From assembly GCA_045563055.1 (NCBI GenBank), contig JBJKUR010000015.1, positions 12,413 to 76,412 on the forward strand: a stretch of DNA of 64,000 bases, in the 5' to 3' direction. A model generated the notes under the pieces. That model did not search any database. It was given only the letters and a program-made list of their open reading frames with translations, and was not told the origin of the DNA. A program made the position numbers and the translations under genes. This DNA comes from Methylaequor sp045563055 (GTDB lineage Bacteria > Pseudomonadota > Alphaproteobacteria > Methylaequorales > Methylaequoraceae). Shown in pieces: positions 17,938 through 27,675 of the stretch. Within the stretch, counting starts at the first letter, position 1; each line of letters opens with the position of its first letter.

Positions 17938-18692
17938 GAAACCTTACCATAGATATTGGGAATACAAATGTTATGATGTGTTTTTTTAATAATAATAAAC
18001 TTCAAAACTATGAAAATATTGATGTTCTAAAATTTAATAAATTCAATATTGTTAGTTATATTAATAAAAACTGTCTTGATACAAAAAAAATTAACGTGAT
18101 CATATCCTCTGTGGTACCTAAAATAAAAAAAGATTTCATAGAAATTTTAAAAAAAAAAAAAATTAAATATTATTTCGTTAAAGATTTAATTAAATTATTT
18201 AATTTAAAGATTAAATTACTCAATAAAAAAAATATTGGAGATGACAGATTGGTAAATGTTTTATATGCCAAAAATATGTATATTAAATCCACAATGATAA
18301 TTGATTTTGGAACGGCAACTACAATAGATGTATTAGATAAAAATGGTGACTACGATGGCGGTGTTATAACTCCTGGTATTGATCTATCTCTTCAGTCTTT
18401 AAAAAATGGAACAGCAAAATTACCATTGGTAAATTTTAAAAAAACTAAATTTGTAGTTGGAAAGAGTACAACGAATGCTATCAAATCAGGGTTTTATTGG
18501 GGTTATAGATCAATGATAGATGGTCTTATTGAAAAAATCGCAAAAGAACAAAATGATATTTTCAAAATTATTCTCACTGGTGGTAACTCTAAATATTTTA
18601 AAAATTGTTTTGAAAATGTGATTATAATTGATGAATTTTTTAATACCAAGGGTTTGAATTTCTTAATTAATGATTATTTAAAGATGAGGTAA
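17934..18692 (+). CDS. coaX: Type III pantothenate kinase
   Basis: A 252-residue kinase of the ASKHA fold catalysing the first step of coenzyme A synthesis, pantothenate to phosphopantothenate; this type is not inhibited by CoA. Motifs: the N-terminal phosphate loop TIDIGNTNVMMCFF, the central DFGTATTIDV with its catalytic aspartate region, GGVITPGIDLSLQSL, and the C-terminal ILTGGNSKYF. A 14-A run (18149-18162) encodes KKKK and keeps the frame. birA-coaX-rnj is a conserved alphaproteobacterial order. Confidence 0.95.
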   Translation: MRNLTIDIGNTNVMMCFFNNNKLQNYENIDVLKFNKFNIVSYINKNCLDTKKINVIISSVVPKIKKDFIEILKKKKIKYYFVKDLIKLFNLKIKLLNKKNIGDDRLVNVLYAKNMYIKSTMIIDFGTATTIDVLDKNGDYDGGVITPGIDLSLQSLKNGTAKLPLVNFKKTKFVVGKSTTNAIKSGFYWGYRSMIDGLIEKIAKEQNDIFKIILTGGNSKYFKNCFENVIIIDEFFNTKGLNFLINDYLKMR

Positions 18693-18693
18693 A

Positions 18694-20343
18694 ATGAATT
18701 ATAAGAAAGAAAATCTTTTATTTTTGCCTCTTGGCGGATCTGGTGAAATCGGAATGAATTGTAATCTTTACCACTATCAAGGTAAGTGGATTATGATTGA
18801 TTTAGGTGTAACATTTAGTGACAATGAATCTAGTTCTTATGATATTATTCTTCCAGATATAGATTTTATTATTGAAAAAGTAAAAAATTTATCAGCAATC
18901 ATATTGACACATGCACACGAAGACCATATTGGGGCTGTTCCATATTTGTTAAATAAATTAGGTAATATTCCTATCTATACAACCTCTTTCACTGCCTCAG
19001 TATTAAGAAGGAAGTTTGAATCAATGGGTATTAAAGATTTTAGAATCTTTCCTCTTGAATATGATAAAACTTTTTCGATTGGTCCCTTCGATATAGAAAT
19101 TTATTGTTTGACACATTCTATACCCGAACCAAATGCAGTTTTAATTAAGACAAGCAAAGGAAATATTTTTCATACAGGTGATTGGAAAATTGATCCCGAG
19201 CCTCTTATAGGAAAGCCTATTGATTCTAGAAAATTGAAAAATGTTGTTAAAGATGGAGTTGATGTCATGGTATGTGATTCAACTAATATTTTTGAATCTA
19301 ATCACTCAGGAAGTGAAAATGATGTTAGAAGAAATTTGAAACAAATTTTCTCAAATAAAAAAAATGGCAAAATAATCATAACTTGTTTTGCCTCTAATGT
19401 AGCAAGAATTGAAACTATATTAAAAGTATCAAATGAATCGGATAAATACTGTTTAATGTTGGGAAGATCTTTAAAAAAAATTTATGAATCTGCTAATGAA
19501 AATAATTACCTTAGAGGTTTCGGTAATATAGTTTCAGAAAAAGAAGCCAAAATAATTCCTGATGAAAATTTAGTTATAATTTGCACAGGAAGTCAAGGTG
19601 AAAGTAGAGCTGCACTAAGCAGGGTTGTCAAAGGTCAGCATAGATTTCTAGAGTTACAACCAAACGATCTGGTAATATTTTCTTCAAGAGAAATTCCTGG
19701 TAATGAAAAGAAAATTAATGAAATCAAGAGCCAAGTTATAAAATGTGGATGTACTTTACTGGATGATAGTAATTCTGATGTTCATGTATCTGGTCATCCT
19801 TCTAAAGTTGAATTAAAGGAAATGTATAATTGGATTTCGCCAGAGTTATTAATACCTATACATGGAGAATATCGTCATTTACATGAGCATGTTAAATTTG
19901 CTAAACAATGCGGAATTAAGAATCAAATTCTTGCTGAAAATGGAGATTTAGTAAAACTAGATAAAGATGAAAAAAAACAAATCGTTGATAAAATTCAATC
20001 AGGAAGATTGGTGTTAAGAGGAAACCAAGTTATATCAATTAATGATAAACTTCTTAAAGATCTTGATAATATTATTAATGATGGACAAATATTTATAAAC
20101 TTGATTATGAACTTAGATAATGAACTTTTATCTGAGCCAATAATATTCTGTCCTTCGTTATTAATTGACAATTCGAATAAAGTTGAGTTAGTTGATTTAA
20201 TTAGTAATAATGTGATTAAACTTTCAAAAAAAAGTATCGATGATAATATTCTATCTAACGAATTAAAGATAATGGTAAAAAGTTTTTTAAAAATGAAAAC
20301 TGGGCTTAAATCTTCAACTTTTATAGAAATTGTAAGGATATAG
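18694..20343 (+). CDS. rnj: Ribonuclease J
   Basis: A 549-residue metallo-beta-lactamase/beta-CASP nuclease with endo- and 5'-3' exonuclease activity in RNA maturation and decay. The N-terminal GGSGEIGMN and the metal motif LTHAHEDHIGA (about residues 71-81) are clear, followed by HTGDWKID and CDSTN. The beta-CASP domain shows ICTGSQGE and the later histidine motifs VSGHPSK and PIHGEYRHL. The C-terminal 100 residues are variable. The stop is directly followed by the mce ATG. Confidence 0.95.
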   Translation: MNYKKENLLFLPLGGSGEIGMNCNLYHYQGKWIMIDLGVTFSDNESSSYDIILPDIDFIIEKVKNLSAIILTHAHEDHIGAVPYLLNKLGNIPIYTTSFTASVLRRKFESMGIKDFRIFPLEYDKTFSIGPFDIEIYCLTHSIPEPNAVLIKTSKGNIFHTGDWKIDPEPLIGKPIDSRKLKNVVKDGVDVMVCDSTNIFESNHSGSENDVRRNLKQIFSNKKNGKIIITCFASNVARIETILKVSNESDKYCLMLGRSLKKIYESANENNYLRGFGNIVSEKEAKIIPDENLVIICTGSQGESRAALSRVVKGQHRFLELQPNDLVIFSSREIPGNEKKINEIKSQVIKCGCTLLDDSNSDVHVSGHPSKVELKEMYNWISPELLIPIHGEYRHLHEHVKFAKQCGIKNQILAENGDLVKLDKDEKKQIVDKIQSGRLVLRGNQVISINDKLLKDLDNIINDGQIFINLIMNLDNELLSEPIIFCPSLLIDNSNKVELVDLISNNVIKLSKKSIDDNILSNELKIMVKSFLKMKTGLKSSTFIEIVRI

Positions 20344-20748
20344 ATGATCACAAAATTTAATCACGTGGCAATAGTAGTTCCAAACTTAGAGGAAGCCGCA
20401 AATAAATACAAGAGGGTTTTAGGAGCTAATGTTTCTAAAACTTCAGACTACCCAGAACATGGAGTGAGTGTTGTGTTTGTAGAATTAGAAAATACTAAAA
20501 TCGAATTAATGTTTCCTTACGGAGAAAATTCTCCTATAAAAAATTTTCTAGATAAAAATAAAAATGGTTCTATTCATCATATATGTATTGAAGTTGAAAA
20601 TATTGACGAGGCTTGCAAAAAAATGGAGGAAAATGGAGTTCGGATTCTTGGAAGTAATAAACCTAAAAAAGGAGCACACGACAAACCTGTTATTTTTCTT
20701 CATCCTAAGGATTTTTATGGAACCCTAATTGAACTAGAGCAGGCATAG
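20344..20748 (+). CDS. mce: Methylmalonyl-CoA epimerase
   Basis: A 134-residue glyoxalase/VOC-fold metalloenzyme that interconverts the (R) and (S) forms of methylmalonyl-CoA in propionate metabolism. Family marks are FNHVAIVVPNLEEAANKY, EHGVSVVFVELENTKIELM, GSIHHICIEVENID and IFLHPKDFYGTLIELEQ, giving the metal ligands His, His and Glu. It lies between rnj and a DUF1467 gene as in many alphaproteobacteria; the mutase is not in this window. Confidence 0.94.
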   Translation: MITKFNHVAIVVPNLEEAANKYKRVLGANVSKTSDYPEHGVSVVFVELENTKIELMFPYGENSPIKNFLDKNKNGSIHHICIEVENIDEACKKMEENGVRILGSNKPKKGAHDKPVIFLHPKDFYGTLIELEQA

Positions 20749-20750
20749 TT

Positions 20751-20969
20751 TTGTTTGGCTTGGAAATAATTGTCATTTTTGTGATAGTTTGGTGGTTAGT
20801 TCTTTTCATTGCATTGCCATTTGGAATTAAGAAAGAAGATGAAGTTAAAGATGGAAATGATCCTGGTGCTCCAAAAGATCCAATGTTAAAAAAAAAAATA
20901 ATCTTTACATCGATCGCATCGGCAATAATTTCAATAATTATTTCAATAATCAAAAATGAAGTATTCTAA
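20751..20969 (+). CDS. DUF1467 family membrane protein
   Basis: A 72-residue protein with two hydrophobic helices (about residues 3-25 and 50-68) joined by a polar loop GNDPGAPKDPMLKKK. The pattern VWWLVLFIALPFGIK and the position between mce and proS match the DUF1467 family, found almost only in alphaproteobacteria; no function is known. The start is TTG 20751, two bases after the mce stop. Its last codons overlap the proS start by 14 bases. Short imperfect repeats (TCAATAATT-like) make up the second helix. Confidence 0.85.
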   Translation: MFGLEIIVIFVIVWWLVLFIALPFGIKKEDEVKDGNDPGAPKDPMLKKKIIFTSIASAIISIIISIIKNEVF

Positions 20970-22236
20970 TTTTTTCATTCCAACTCAAAATAATGTTTCT
21001 TCAGATGTTAAAATGAAGTCTCATGAACTCATGATAAAATCGGGAATGATTAGACAAGAAACTTCAGGTATATATACATGGCTTCCTCTGGGATATCGAG
21101 TTTTGAAAAAAGTTATTAAAATCATTGAGAACATTCATGAACAAAACAATGTTAACCAAATTTTAATGCCAACAATTCAAAGTTCTGATATATGGAAAAT
21201 TAGTGATCGTTATGATTCTTATGGAAAAGAAATGCTTAAGATTAGAGATAGACACGAGAAGGAACTTTTATATGGACCAACAAACGAAGAAATGGTTACA
21301 GCTATAGGAAAACATTATATAAAAAGCTACAAATCATTACCTTTAAAAATATTTCATGTGCAAAATAAGTTCAGAGATGAGATTCGACCTAGATTCGGAG
21401 TGATGAGGGCAAGGGAGTTCATAATGAAGGATGCCTACAGTTTTGACATAAGTGATGAAGAAAGTGAAAAGACGTATCATATTTTTTATAATTTATATTT
21501 AAATATTTTTGAGGACCTAAATATGCAAGTTATTCCAGTTAGGGCACCAACTGGAGAAATAGGGGGAGACTTATCTCATGAATTCCATCTTATAACAGAT
21601 TCTGGCGAATCTGAAATTTTAATTAAAGATGATTTGATTAATGAAGATCTTAGCAATTTATCACTTGATCAGATATTAAATATAGAAGCTTATACCGATG
21701 ATTATTATCAAAAAAATAATTTAACCAATAATTTAAATAAATTTAAAAGTATAGAGCTTGCACATATTTTTTTATTTGGAACAAAATATTCCAATGCATT
21801 TGACTTTGATGTTGACTCTGGGGATGGAAAACTCAAACCATTTATGGGGTCTTATGGAATTGGGATTTCAAGAATTCCAGCAGCCTTTATTGAATCTTCT
21901 CATGACGAACGAGGAATTATATGGTCAAAGACTCTTTCTCCATTTGATATACATTTTATAAATCTATTACACGATAATAGTAAATGCATTCAATTTTGTG
22001 ATAAATTTTATGAAGAATCCAAAAATAAAAATATTGATATTCTCCTAGACGACAGGAAAGAAAGTGCAGGTAAAAAATTTGTAGATGCTGATTTAATTGG
22101 TATTCCCATTCAAATTATCTGTGGAAATATGTATTTGAAAGAAAATAAACTCAGTGTTATTTTTAGAGATGAAAAAAATGAACAACAAATTCATGCTGAT
22201 AAATTATTTGAATTTTTATTACAACATTTGAAATAA
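20956..22236 (+). CDS. proS: Prolyl-tRNA synthetase, short form
   Basis: A 426-residue class II synthetase that charges tRNA-Pro. Motif 1 and neighbours (GIYTWLPLGYRVLKKV), motif 2 (NKFRDEIRPRFGVMRAREFIMKD), GPTNEEMVT and the motif 3 region MGSYGIGISRIPAAFIE are present, then a C-terminal anticodon-binding domain with DDRKESAGKKFVDADLIGIP. It lacks the roughly 180-residue insertion (editing) domain of E. coli ProRS, as is usual in alphaproteobacteria, so mischarged alanyl-tRNA-Pro must be cleared in trans. Confidence 0.96.
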   Translation: MKYSNFFIPTQNNVSSDVKMKSHELMIKSGMIRQETSGIYTWLPLGYRVLKKVIKIIENIHEQNNVNQILMPTIQSSDIWKISDRYDSYGKEMLKIRDRHEKELLYGPTNEEMVTAIGKHYIKSYKSLPLKIFHVQNKFRDEIRPRFGVMRAREFIMKDAYSFDISDEESEKTYHIFYNLYLNIFEDLNMQVIPVRAPTGEIGGDLSHEFHLITDSGESEILIKDDLINEDLSNLSLDQILNIEAYTDDYYQKNNLTNNLNKFKSIELAHIFLFGTKYSNAFDFDVDSGDGKLKPFMGSYGIGISRIPAAFIESSHDERGIIWSKTLSPFDIHFINLLHDNSKCIQFCDKFYEESKNKNIDILLDDRKESAGKKFVDADLIGIPIQIICGNMYLKENKLSVIFRDEKNEQQIHADKLFEFLLQHLK

Positions 22237-22241
22237 TTAAG

Positions 22242-23489
22242 ATGTTTTCATATTTTGAGCTCTGGGTTTCTTTCAAGTATTTATTTCCAAAAACAAAGGA
22301 AAAATTCTTTTCACTAATTACACTTTTTTCATTTTTAGGAATTTCTCTGGGAGTAGCGACTTTAATAATTGTAATGTCTGTTATGAATGGTTTTAGAGAT
22401 GAGTTAACATCAAAAATTTTAGGAATTAATGGTCATTTAAAAGTTCAGTCAAAATTATCATATAACTTTGAAGAAAATAAGGACCTTAAAGATAATTTAT
22501 TGAAGAATTTCAATGAAATTTATGTGCACGACGTTTTAACTAGCCAGGGACTATTTAATTACAGAAAATATTCAAGTGGTATTTTAATTAAGGGTGTTGA
22601 AGATAATTTTTTTACAGAAAGGGAAATCTTTAATAAAAAGATATCTAAATCTAGCCTCACTAGTTTTGATAATAATGAAGGCGTTTTTATTGGAGAAAAG
22701 CTAAAGGAAAAACTAAATTTAAATCTAGGTGATTATATAACCATTTTATCATCAAAGAGTCATGAGACTTTTTTTGGAAATCTACCAAGATCATCCAGCT
22801 TTCAAATAATTGGTTTTTTTAATATAGGAATGTATGAATACGATACTTCTCTTGTTTTAATGCCCAAAAAACTGTTACAAAAATTTTTGGATGCAGAGAA
22901 TAAAATAAGTCATTATGAAATACTAATTAAAGATTTTGATAACTTAAATCAAACTAAAAATCTAATTCTTAATAATCTTCCAAAAGACAAGCGTCTTAAT
23001 GATTGGAGAGAGTTAAATCCGTCATTATTTAATGCTATTGAGGTTGAGAGAAATGTTATGTTTTTAATCTTGTCTTTAATAATAGTAGTTGCAGTTTTTA
23101 ATCTAATCTCATCTATGATGATATTAGTTTCAACAAAAAGTAAAGATATTGGTGTGTTAAGAGTGTTGGGAGTTTCTAAATCTCAACTCTTAAAGATTTT
23201 TATAATTAATGGATCAATAATTGGATTGCTAGGTACTGTTCTGGGTCTTTCTTTAGGTTTATTATTTTGTTATAATATTAATGAGATAAGGAGTTTTATA
23301 GAGTTTATAATTGGGTCGAATTTGTTTTCTGAAGAAATATACTTTTTTGCTAATTTACCAATAATTTTAGATTTTCAACAAATTTTAAATATAACGTCAA
23401 TATCATTATTTCTTTCTTTCGTTGCAACAATATATCCCTCAATAAAAGCAACAAGAGTTGATCCAGTAAATCTTTTAAAGTGGGACTAA
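22242..23489 (+). CDS. lolC: Lipoprotein-releasing ABC transporter permease (LolC/LolE type)
   Basis: A 415-residue inner-membrane permease of the Lol exporter, which extracts outer-membrane lipoproteins from the inner membrane and hands them to LolA. There is one N-terminal helix (residues about 20-45, with SFLGISLGVATLIIVMSVMNGF), a large periplasmic domain, then three C-terminal helices including MMILVSTKSKDIGVLRVLG and the terminal TRVDPVNLLKWD. Only one permease gene is present, so the transporter is probably a homodimer with LolD, as in other alphaproteobacteria. lolD follows after four bases. Confidence 0.94.
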   Translation: MFSYFELWVSFKYLFPKTKEKFFSLITLFSFLGISLGVATLIIVMSVMNGFRDELTSKILGINGHLKVQSKLSYNFEENKDLKDNLLKNFNEIYVHDVLTSQGLFNYRKYSSGILIKGVEDNFFTEREIFNKKISKSSLTSFDNNEGVFIGEKLKEKLNLNLGDYITILSSKSHETFFGNLPRSSSFQIIGFFNIGMYEYDTSLVLMPKKLLQKFLDAENKISHYEILIKDFDNLNQTKNLILNNLPKDKRLNDWRELNPSLFNAIEVERNVMFLILSLIIVVAVFNLISSMMILVSTKSKDIGVLRVLGVSKSQLLKIFIINGSIIGLLGTVLGLSLGLLFCYNINEIRSFIEFIIGSNLFSEEIYFFANLPIILDFQQILNITSISLFLSFVATIYPSIKATRVDPVNLLKWD

Positions 23490-23493
23490 TAAG

Positions 23494-24168
23494 GTGATAG
23501 ATTTAACCAATATCACTCAAGAATATAAGCAAGGTAGTGTTTCTTCAAAAGTCCTTGATAATCTTAGTTTTAATATTGAAAGTGGTGAAAAAATAGGTAT
23601 TGTGGGTCCCTCTGGTTCGGGTAAAACCACTCTTCTTAATATAATTGCATTGTTGGAACAACCAACTTATGGAGACATAAATATTTATGGACAAAATTGT
23701 AAACTACTTAATTCTGAAGAAAAAGTAATTTTTAGAAGAAAAAAGATTGGATTTGTGTTCCAAAATAGTCAACTTTTGGAAGATTTCACAGTTGAGGAAA
23801 ACATTGCCTTACCATTAATATTAGATGGTCAAAGTTATAAGAAATCATTGTCTTATGCAAATGAAATGCTAAGAGAATTGGACTTATTGAAGAGGAGAAG
23901 GTTTAAACCAGGCCTGTTATCTGGAGGCGAACAACAAAGAGTAGCTATAGCCAGGGCATTAATTAAAAATCCAAAAATATTACTTGCTGATGAACCTACT
24001 GGTAGTTTAGATGAACAAAATTCTGGTAATGTTGTTGAATTTATAACAAATTTATCTAATAGAAATAAGACAACTACAATTCTTGCTACTCATAATTTAA
24101 ATTTGATTAGACAGCTTGATAAAAGTTATGAAATAAGGGGAGGAAAGCTTGTCCAATTCAAATTATAA
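23494..24168 (+). CDS. lolD: Lipoprotein-releasing ABC transporter ATPase
   Basis: A 224-residue ABC ATPase powering lipoprotein release. Walker A GPSGSGKTT, the signature LLSGGEQQRVAIARAL, Walker B ILLADEPTGSLDE and the switch histidine in ATHNLNL are all intact. The start is GTG 23494. MacB/FtsE-like relatives share the sequence, but pairing with the permease directly upstream fixes the role. Its last 20 bases overlap the dnaE start. Confidence 0.95.
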   Translation: MIDLTNITQEYKQGSVSSKVLDNLSFNIESGEKIGIVGPSGSGKTTLLNIIALLEQPTYGDINIYGQNCKLLNSEEKVIFRRKKIGFVFQNSQLLEDFTVEENIALPLILDGQSYKKSLSYANEMLRELDLLKRRRFKPGLLSGGEQQRVAIARALIKNPKILLADEPTGSLDEQNSGNVVEFITNLSNRNKTTTILATHNLNLIRQLDKSYEIRGGKLVQFKL

Positions 24169-27100
24169 TAAGTTTGTTCATTTAAGAAATTATACACAAT
24201 ACTCTCTATCTAAAGGTGCCCTTCGTATTGAAGATCTAGTTAAATTTTGTGTTAGAGAAAAAATGCCAGCAACGGCGATAAGCGATTACAATAATTTATT
24301 TGGAAGTTTAGAGTTTTGTTTAATTTGTGAAGAGTTTGGAATCCAACCAATAATAGGTACAAATTTAGTGGTTAAGGACAACAAATTTGGATCAGGTAAT
24401 GTTTTACTCCTGTGCAAAAATGAAAATGGATATAAGAATCTTGTGAAGTTAGTTTCGACGTCATACCTTGATAACTCTGAAAATCAAGACCCACATATAA
24501 CTTTTGATAATTTAAAAGATTTTAGTCATGGTCTTATATGTATGGCAGGAGGAACTTTTGGAATTTTAACAAAATATTTTAATGAAAATAAAAAGTCGTC
24601 TGAATTACTTATTGATTTCTTTATCAATTATTTTAAAGATAATTTTTTTCTAGAAATTCAAAGAGGTGCCCACATAAATTCACTTGCCTATGAAGATTTC
24701 CTATTAGAGCAATCTGAAAAAAAATTGGTTCCCATAGTAGCAACTAATGAGAATTTTTTTCTTTCAGCAAATTTTTATAAAACACATGATGCCTTATTAA
24801 GTATAGCTCAGCAAAAATATGTTGACAGTGAGGATAGATTGAAGAGTAGTCAAGACTTTAATCTTAAGAGTGTAAATGAGATGTTAGAGATATATAAAGA
24901 CATACCTCATGCTTGTGAAAATACAGTTCTAATAGCTCAAAAATGTTCCTTCTTTTTAAAGGAGAAACCTCCCTCACTTCCAAAAATTAATACGAATGGA
25001 CTTAATGAGGATTCACTTTTAGAAAAGAAATCATTTGAAGGTTTGAAGATGAGAATAAAACAAAGAAATATTCAAAATTTAGATGAATATGAAGAAAGAT
25101 TAGCTCATGAGCTTTCAATTATAATCAAGATGGGTTATTCAAGTTATTTTCTTATCGTTTATGATTTTATAAATTGGGCAAAGCTAAATAAAATTCCTGT
25201 TGGTCCTGGTAGAGGTTCTGGAGCTGGATCTTTAGTTGCGTGGTGCCTATCGATAACTAATCTTGACCCTATAAATTTTGGTTTAATATTTGAGAGATTT
25301 CTAAATCCTGAAAGAGTGTCACTCCCGGATTTTGATATAGATTTTTGTATGGAACAAAGAGACGAGGTGATAAAGTACGTTCAAAAAAAATATGGCTATT
25401 TGAATGTTGCACAAATAATTACATTCGGCTCTTTCCAAGCAAGAGCAGCATTAAGAGATGTTGGAAGAGTATTACAGCTACCACTAACACAAATTGATGA
25501 AATTTGTAAAATGATTCCATATAATCCTGCTAGTCCACCAAATTTAAATGATTTTATGAGTGAAAACTCACAAGTTAAGAAAATGATAAAAGCTGATTCT
25601 AATCTCCGAAATTTATTTGAGATATCCTTAAATCTTGAGGGGTTATTAAGACATGCTTCAACTCATGCTGCAGGAATAGTTATAGCTGAGAAACCACTCA
25701 ATGAAATTATTCCTTTATATAAAGATCCTAAATCAGAAATACCTATTACTCAATTTTCTATGAAGTACGTAGAAAAAATAGGTTTAATCAAATTTGATTT
25801 CTTAGGATTAAAAACTCTTACTGTTATTGATGCTACATGTAAATTGCTTCGGAAAAGATCTGTCAACATAGATATAGATAGCATAGATCTTAACAATATT
25901 GAAACCTATAAAATGCTTGGAGATGGGTTAACTACAGGTGTATTTCAATTAGAAGGACAAGGCATGAGAGAAACAATTACGAAGATCAAACCAGATAGAT
26001 TTGAAGATTTAATAGCAATTGTGTCTCTTTATCGGCCAGGCCCTATGGATAATATTCCTACATATATTAACAGAAAGCAAAATAAAGAGACTTACAGCTA
26101 TATTCATAATTCTCTCAAAGAGATACTTGATGAAACCTACGGAATTATTGTCTATCAAGAACAAGTTATGTTGATAGCACAACGACTTGCAGGTTTCAGC
26201 CTTGCAAAAGCTGACCTGCTTAGACGTGCAATGGGCAAGAAGATTAAGTCAGAAATGGATGCTCAAGAAGAGAATTTTGTTTCTGGTTGTAAAGAAAATG
26301 GTCTAAGTGAAGATAAGGCTCTTAGTTTATTTAATGAGATTGCTAAATTTGCAGGTTATGGATTTAATAAAAGTCATGCAGCAGCATATGCTATGATTGC
26401 TTATCAGACAGCCTTTCTAAAAGCTAATTATCCCATGGAATTTTTTTGCTCATTAATGAACTGTGATATAAATAATTTTGATAAACTATCTGTTTACTGT
26501 AATGAAATAAAGAAAATGGAGTTTGAATTAGTTAAACCAGATGTGAACTTTTCTGAGATTAATTTTACTGTTAGTTATTCAGATGATAGTCCAACTGCTG
26601 TAAACTTTGGATTAAGCGCAATTAAAAATATAGGTAATAATTCCATTAACGATGTGATTTTGGAGAGAAAAAAAAATGGAAAGTTTAAAAATCTTGAAGA
26701 TTTCCTTACAAGAGTTTCAAATAATACGTTAAATAAAAAAGTTTTAGAAGCACTAATTTTTTCAGACTCTTTAAAATCATTAAATATTAATCAAAACTTC
26801 TTAATTAAAAATTTAGATAAAATAATTTCATATAATTCTGATTTTCATAAGAATTTTAATGAAAATCAGTCATCTCTTTTTCCGGATTTAAATAATCTAG
26901 AGTCTGAATTAATCAGTGTTAAAAAAGATTTGGATTTAAATGAAAAACTAAACAAAGAAATAGAAGCTTTTGGTTTTTATTTATCTGAGCATCCCACAAA
27001 TATTTACAGAAGAATTTATCCAGACTTAACTCCTATTTCGTTAGATGACTTTAAGAATAATAAAAAAAACAAGGCTCAAATCTATTCACAAAGCTTTATA

Positions 27101-27565
27101 GCAATGGTTAATAATATAAATGAAAGAAAATCTAAATCTGGTAAAAGGTACTGTTTTTTTAATATTGCAGATGATTCTACAAACGAAGATTGTATATGTT
27201 TTTCTGAGGTCTTAGATAATTTAAATTTTGAAATAACTTCCGGAAGTATTTATGTTTTTAAAATATCTAAACAATTGATGAATGACTCATCTAGGTTGGT
27301 AATTAATAGTATCAAACAAATTAATAATTTAGAAAATAATTCAAACTCTTATAACATTAAGTTGAATATGAAATTGCTAAATCTTAAGAAATTCAAAGAA
27401 ATCTTTACAGATCACAATTTTGGAAAAAATGAGTTATATTTTACCATGATTATTGATAGTCAAGAAATAAGAATTAAAAGTGGAAAATGCTTTAATGTGA
27501 ATCTAAACTTGCTAGATCAAATAAGAAATCTAAGTGGTGTTGAAGATATAAAACAAATTAATTAA
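24149..27565 (+). CDS. dnaE: DNA polymerase III subunit alpha
   Basis: The 1138-residue catalytic subunit of the replicative polymerase, near the family's usual length. The N-terminal PHP domain (FVHLRNYTQYSLSKGALRIEDL) is followed by the polymerase core with VGPGRGSGAGSLVAW and the catalytic aspartates in LPDFDIDF (about residues 393-400), then TFGSFQARAALRDVGR, SLYRPGPMDNIP and FNKSHAAAYAMIAYQTA. The C-terminal OB-fold contains NERKSKSGKRYCFFNIAD. The start is TTG 24149 with an upstream GGGGAGGAAAG, inside the end of lolD. A 110-base gap follows before rpsB. Confidence 0.97.
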   Translation: MSNSNYNKFVHLRNYTQYSLSKGALRIEDLVKFCVREKMPATAISDYNNLFGSLEFCLICEEFGIQPIIGTNLVVKDNKFGSGNVLLLCKNENGYKNLVKLVSTSYLDNSENQDPHITFDNLKDFSHGLICMAGGTFGILTKYFNENKKSSELLIDFFINYFKDNFFLEIQRGAHINSLAYEDFLLEQSEKKLVPIVATNENFFLSANFYKTHDALLSIAQQKYVDSEDRLKSSQDFNLKSVNEMLEIYKDIPHACENTVLIAQKCSFFLKEKPPSLPKINTNGLNEDSLLEKKSFEGLKMRIKQRNIQNLDEYEERLAHELSIIIKMGYSSYFLIVYDFINWAKLNKIPVGPGRGSGAGSLVAWCLSITNLDPINFGLIFERFLNPERVSLPDFDIDFCMEQRDEVIKYVQKKYGYLNVAQIITFGSFQARAALRDVGRVLQLPLTQIDEICKMIPYNPASPPNLNDFMSENSQVKKMIKADSNLRNLFEISLNLEGLLRHASTHAAGIVIAEKPLNEIIPLYKDPKSEIPITQFSMKYVEKIGLIKFDFLGLKTLTVIDATCKLLRKRSVNIDIDSIDLNNIETYKMLGDGLTTGVFQLEGQGMRETITKIKPDRFEDLIAIVSLYRPGPMDNIPTYINRKQNKETYSYIHNSLKEILDETYGIIVYQEQVMLIAQRLAGFSLAKADLLRRAMGKKIKSEMDAQEENFVSGCKENGLSEDKALSLFNEIAKFAGYGFNKSHAAAYAMIAYQTAFLKANYPMEFFCSLMNCDINNFDKLSVYCNEIKKMEFELVKPDVNFSEINFTVSYSDDSPTAVNFGLSAIKNIGNNSINDVILERKKNGKFKNLEDFLTRVSNNTLNKKVLEALIFSDSLKSLNINQNFLIKNLDKIISYNSDFHKNFNENQSSLFPDLNNLESELISVKKDLDLNEKLNKEIEAFGFYLSEHPTNIYRRIYPDLTPISLDDFKNNKKNKAQIYSQSFIAMVNNINERKSKSGKRYCFFNIADDSTNEDCICFSEVLDNLNFEITSGSIYVFKISKQLMNDSSRLVINSIKQINNLENNSNSYNIKLNMKLLNLKKFKEIFTDHNFGKNELYFTMIIDSQEIRIKSGKCFNVNLNLLDQIRNLSGVEDIKQIN

Positions 27566-27622
27566 AAAATCTTCTTGAATTTCTTATGTAAAAATGTACG
27601 AATATCAAAAAATTATTTCAAA

Positions 27623-27655
27623 CACGCGATTGCTCTGGTGTTTTTTTATCGCGTG
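27623..27655 (+). promoter_or_regulatory. Structured rpsB leader with two mutually exclusive hairpins
   Basis: In the 110-base gap before rpsB, CACGCGAT (27623-27630) pairs perfectly with ATCGCGTG (27648-27655) around a 17-base loop. An alternative hairpin pairs AAACAC (27620-27625) with GTGTTT (27638-27643), followed by more T's, and shares bases with the first, so both cannot form together. The stem is the most GC-rich non-coding element outside the tRNAs. In E. coli, S2 represses its own rpsB-tsf mRNA through the leader; a similar role here is inference. Confidence 0.5.
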
Positions 27656-27675
27656 AATGTATAACCGGAGAAATT

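Noticed and set aside
19995..20351. A 118-codon minus-strand open frame at the end of rnj
   Set aside because: It covers the rnj C-terminus and mce start, is low-complexity Ile/Leu/Ser-rich from reversed AT-rich codons, and has no promoter or neighbour.
20925..20955. Short tandem-like TCAATAATT repeats in the DUF1467 gene
   Set aside because: They simply encode an Ile/Ser-rich transmembrane helix in AT-rich codons and are imperfect.
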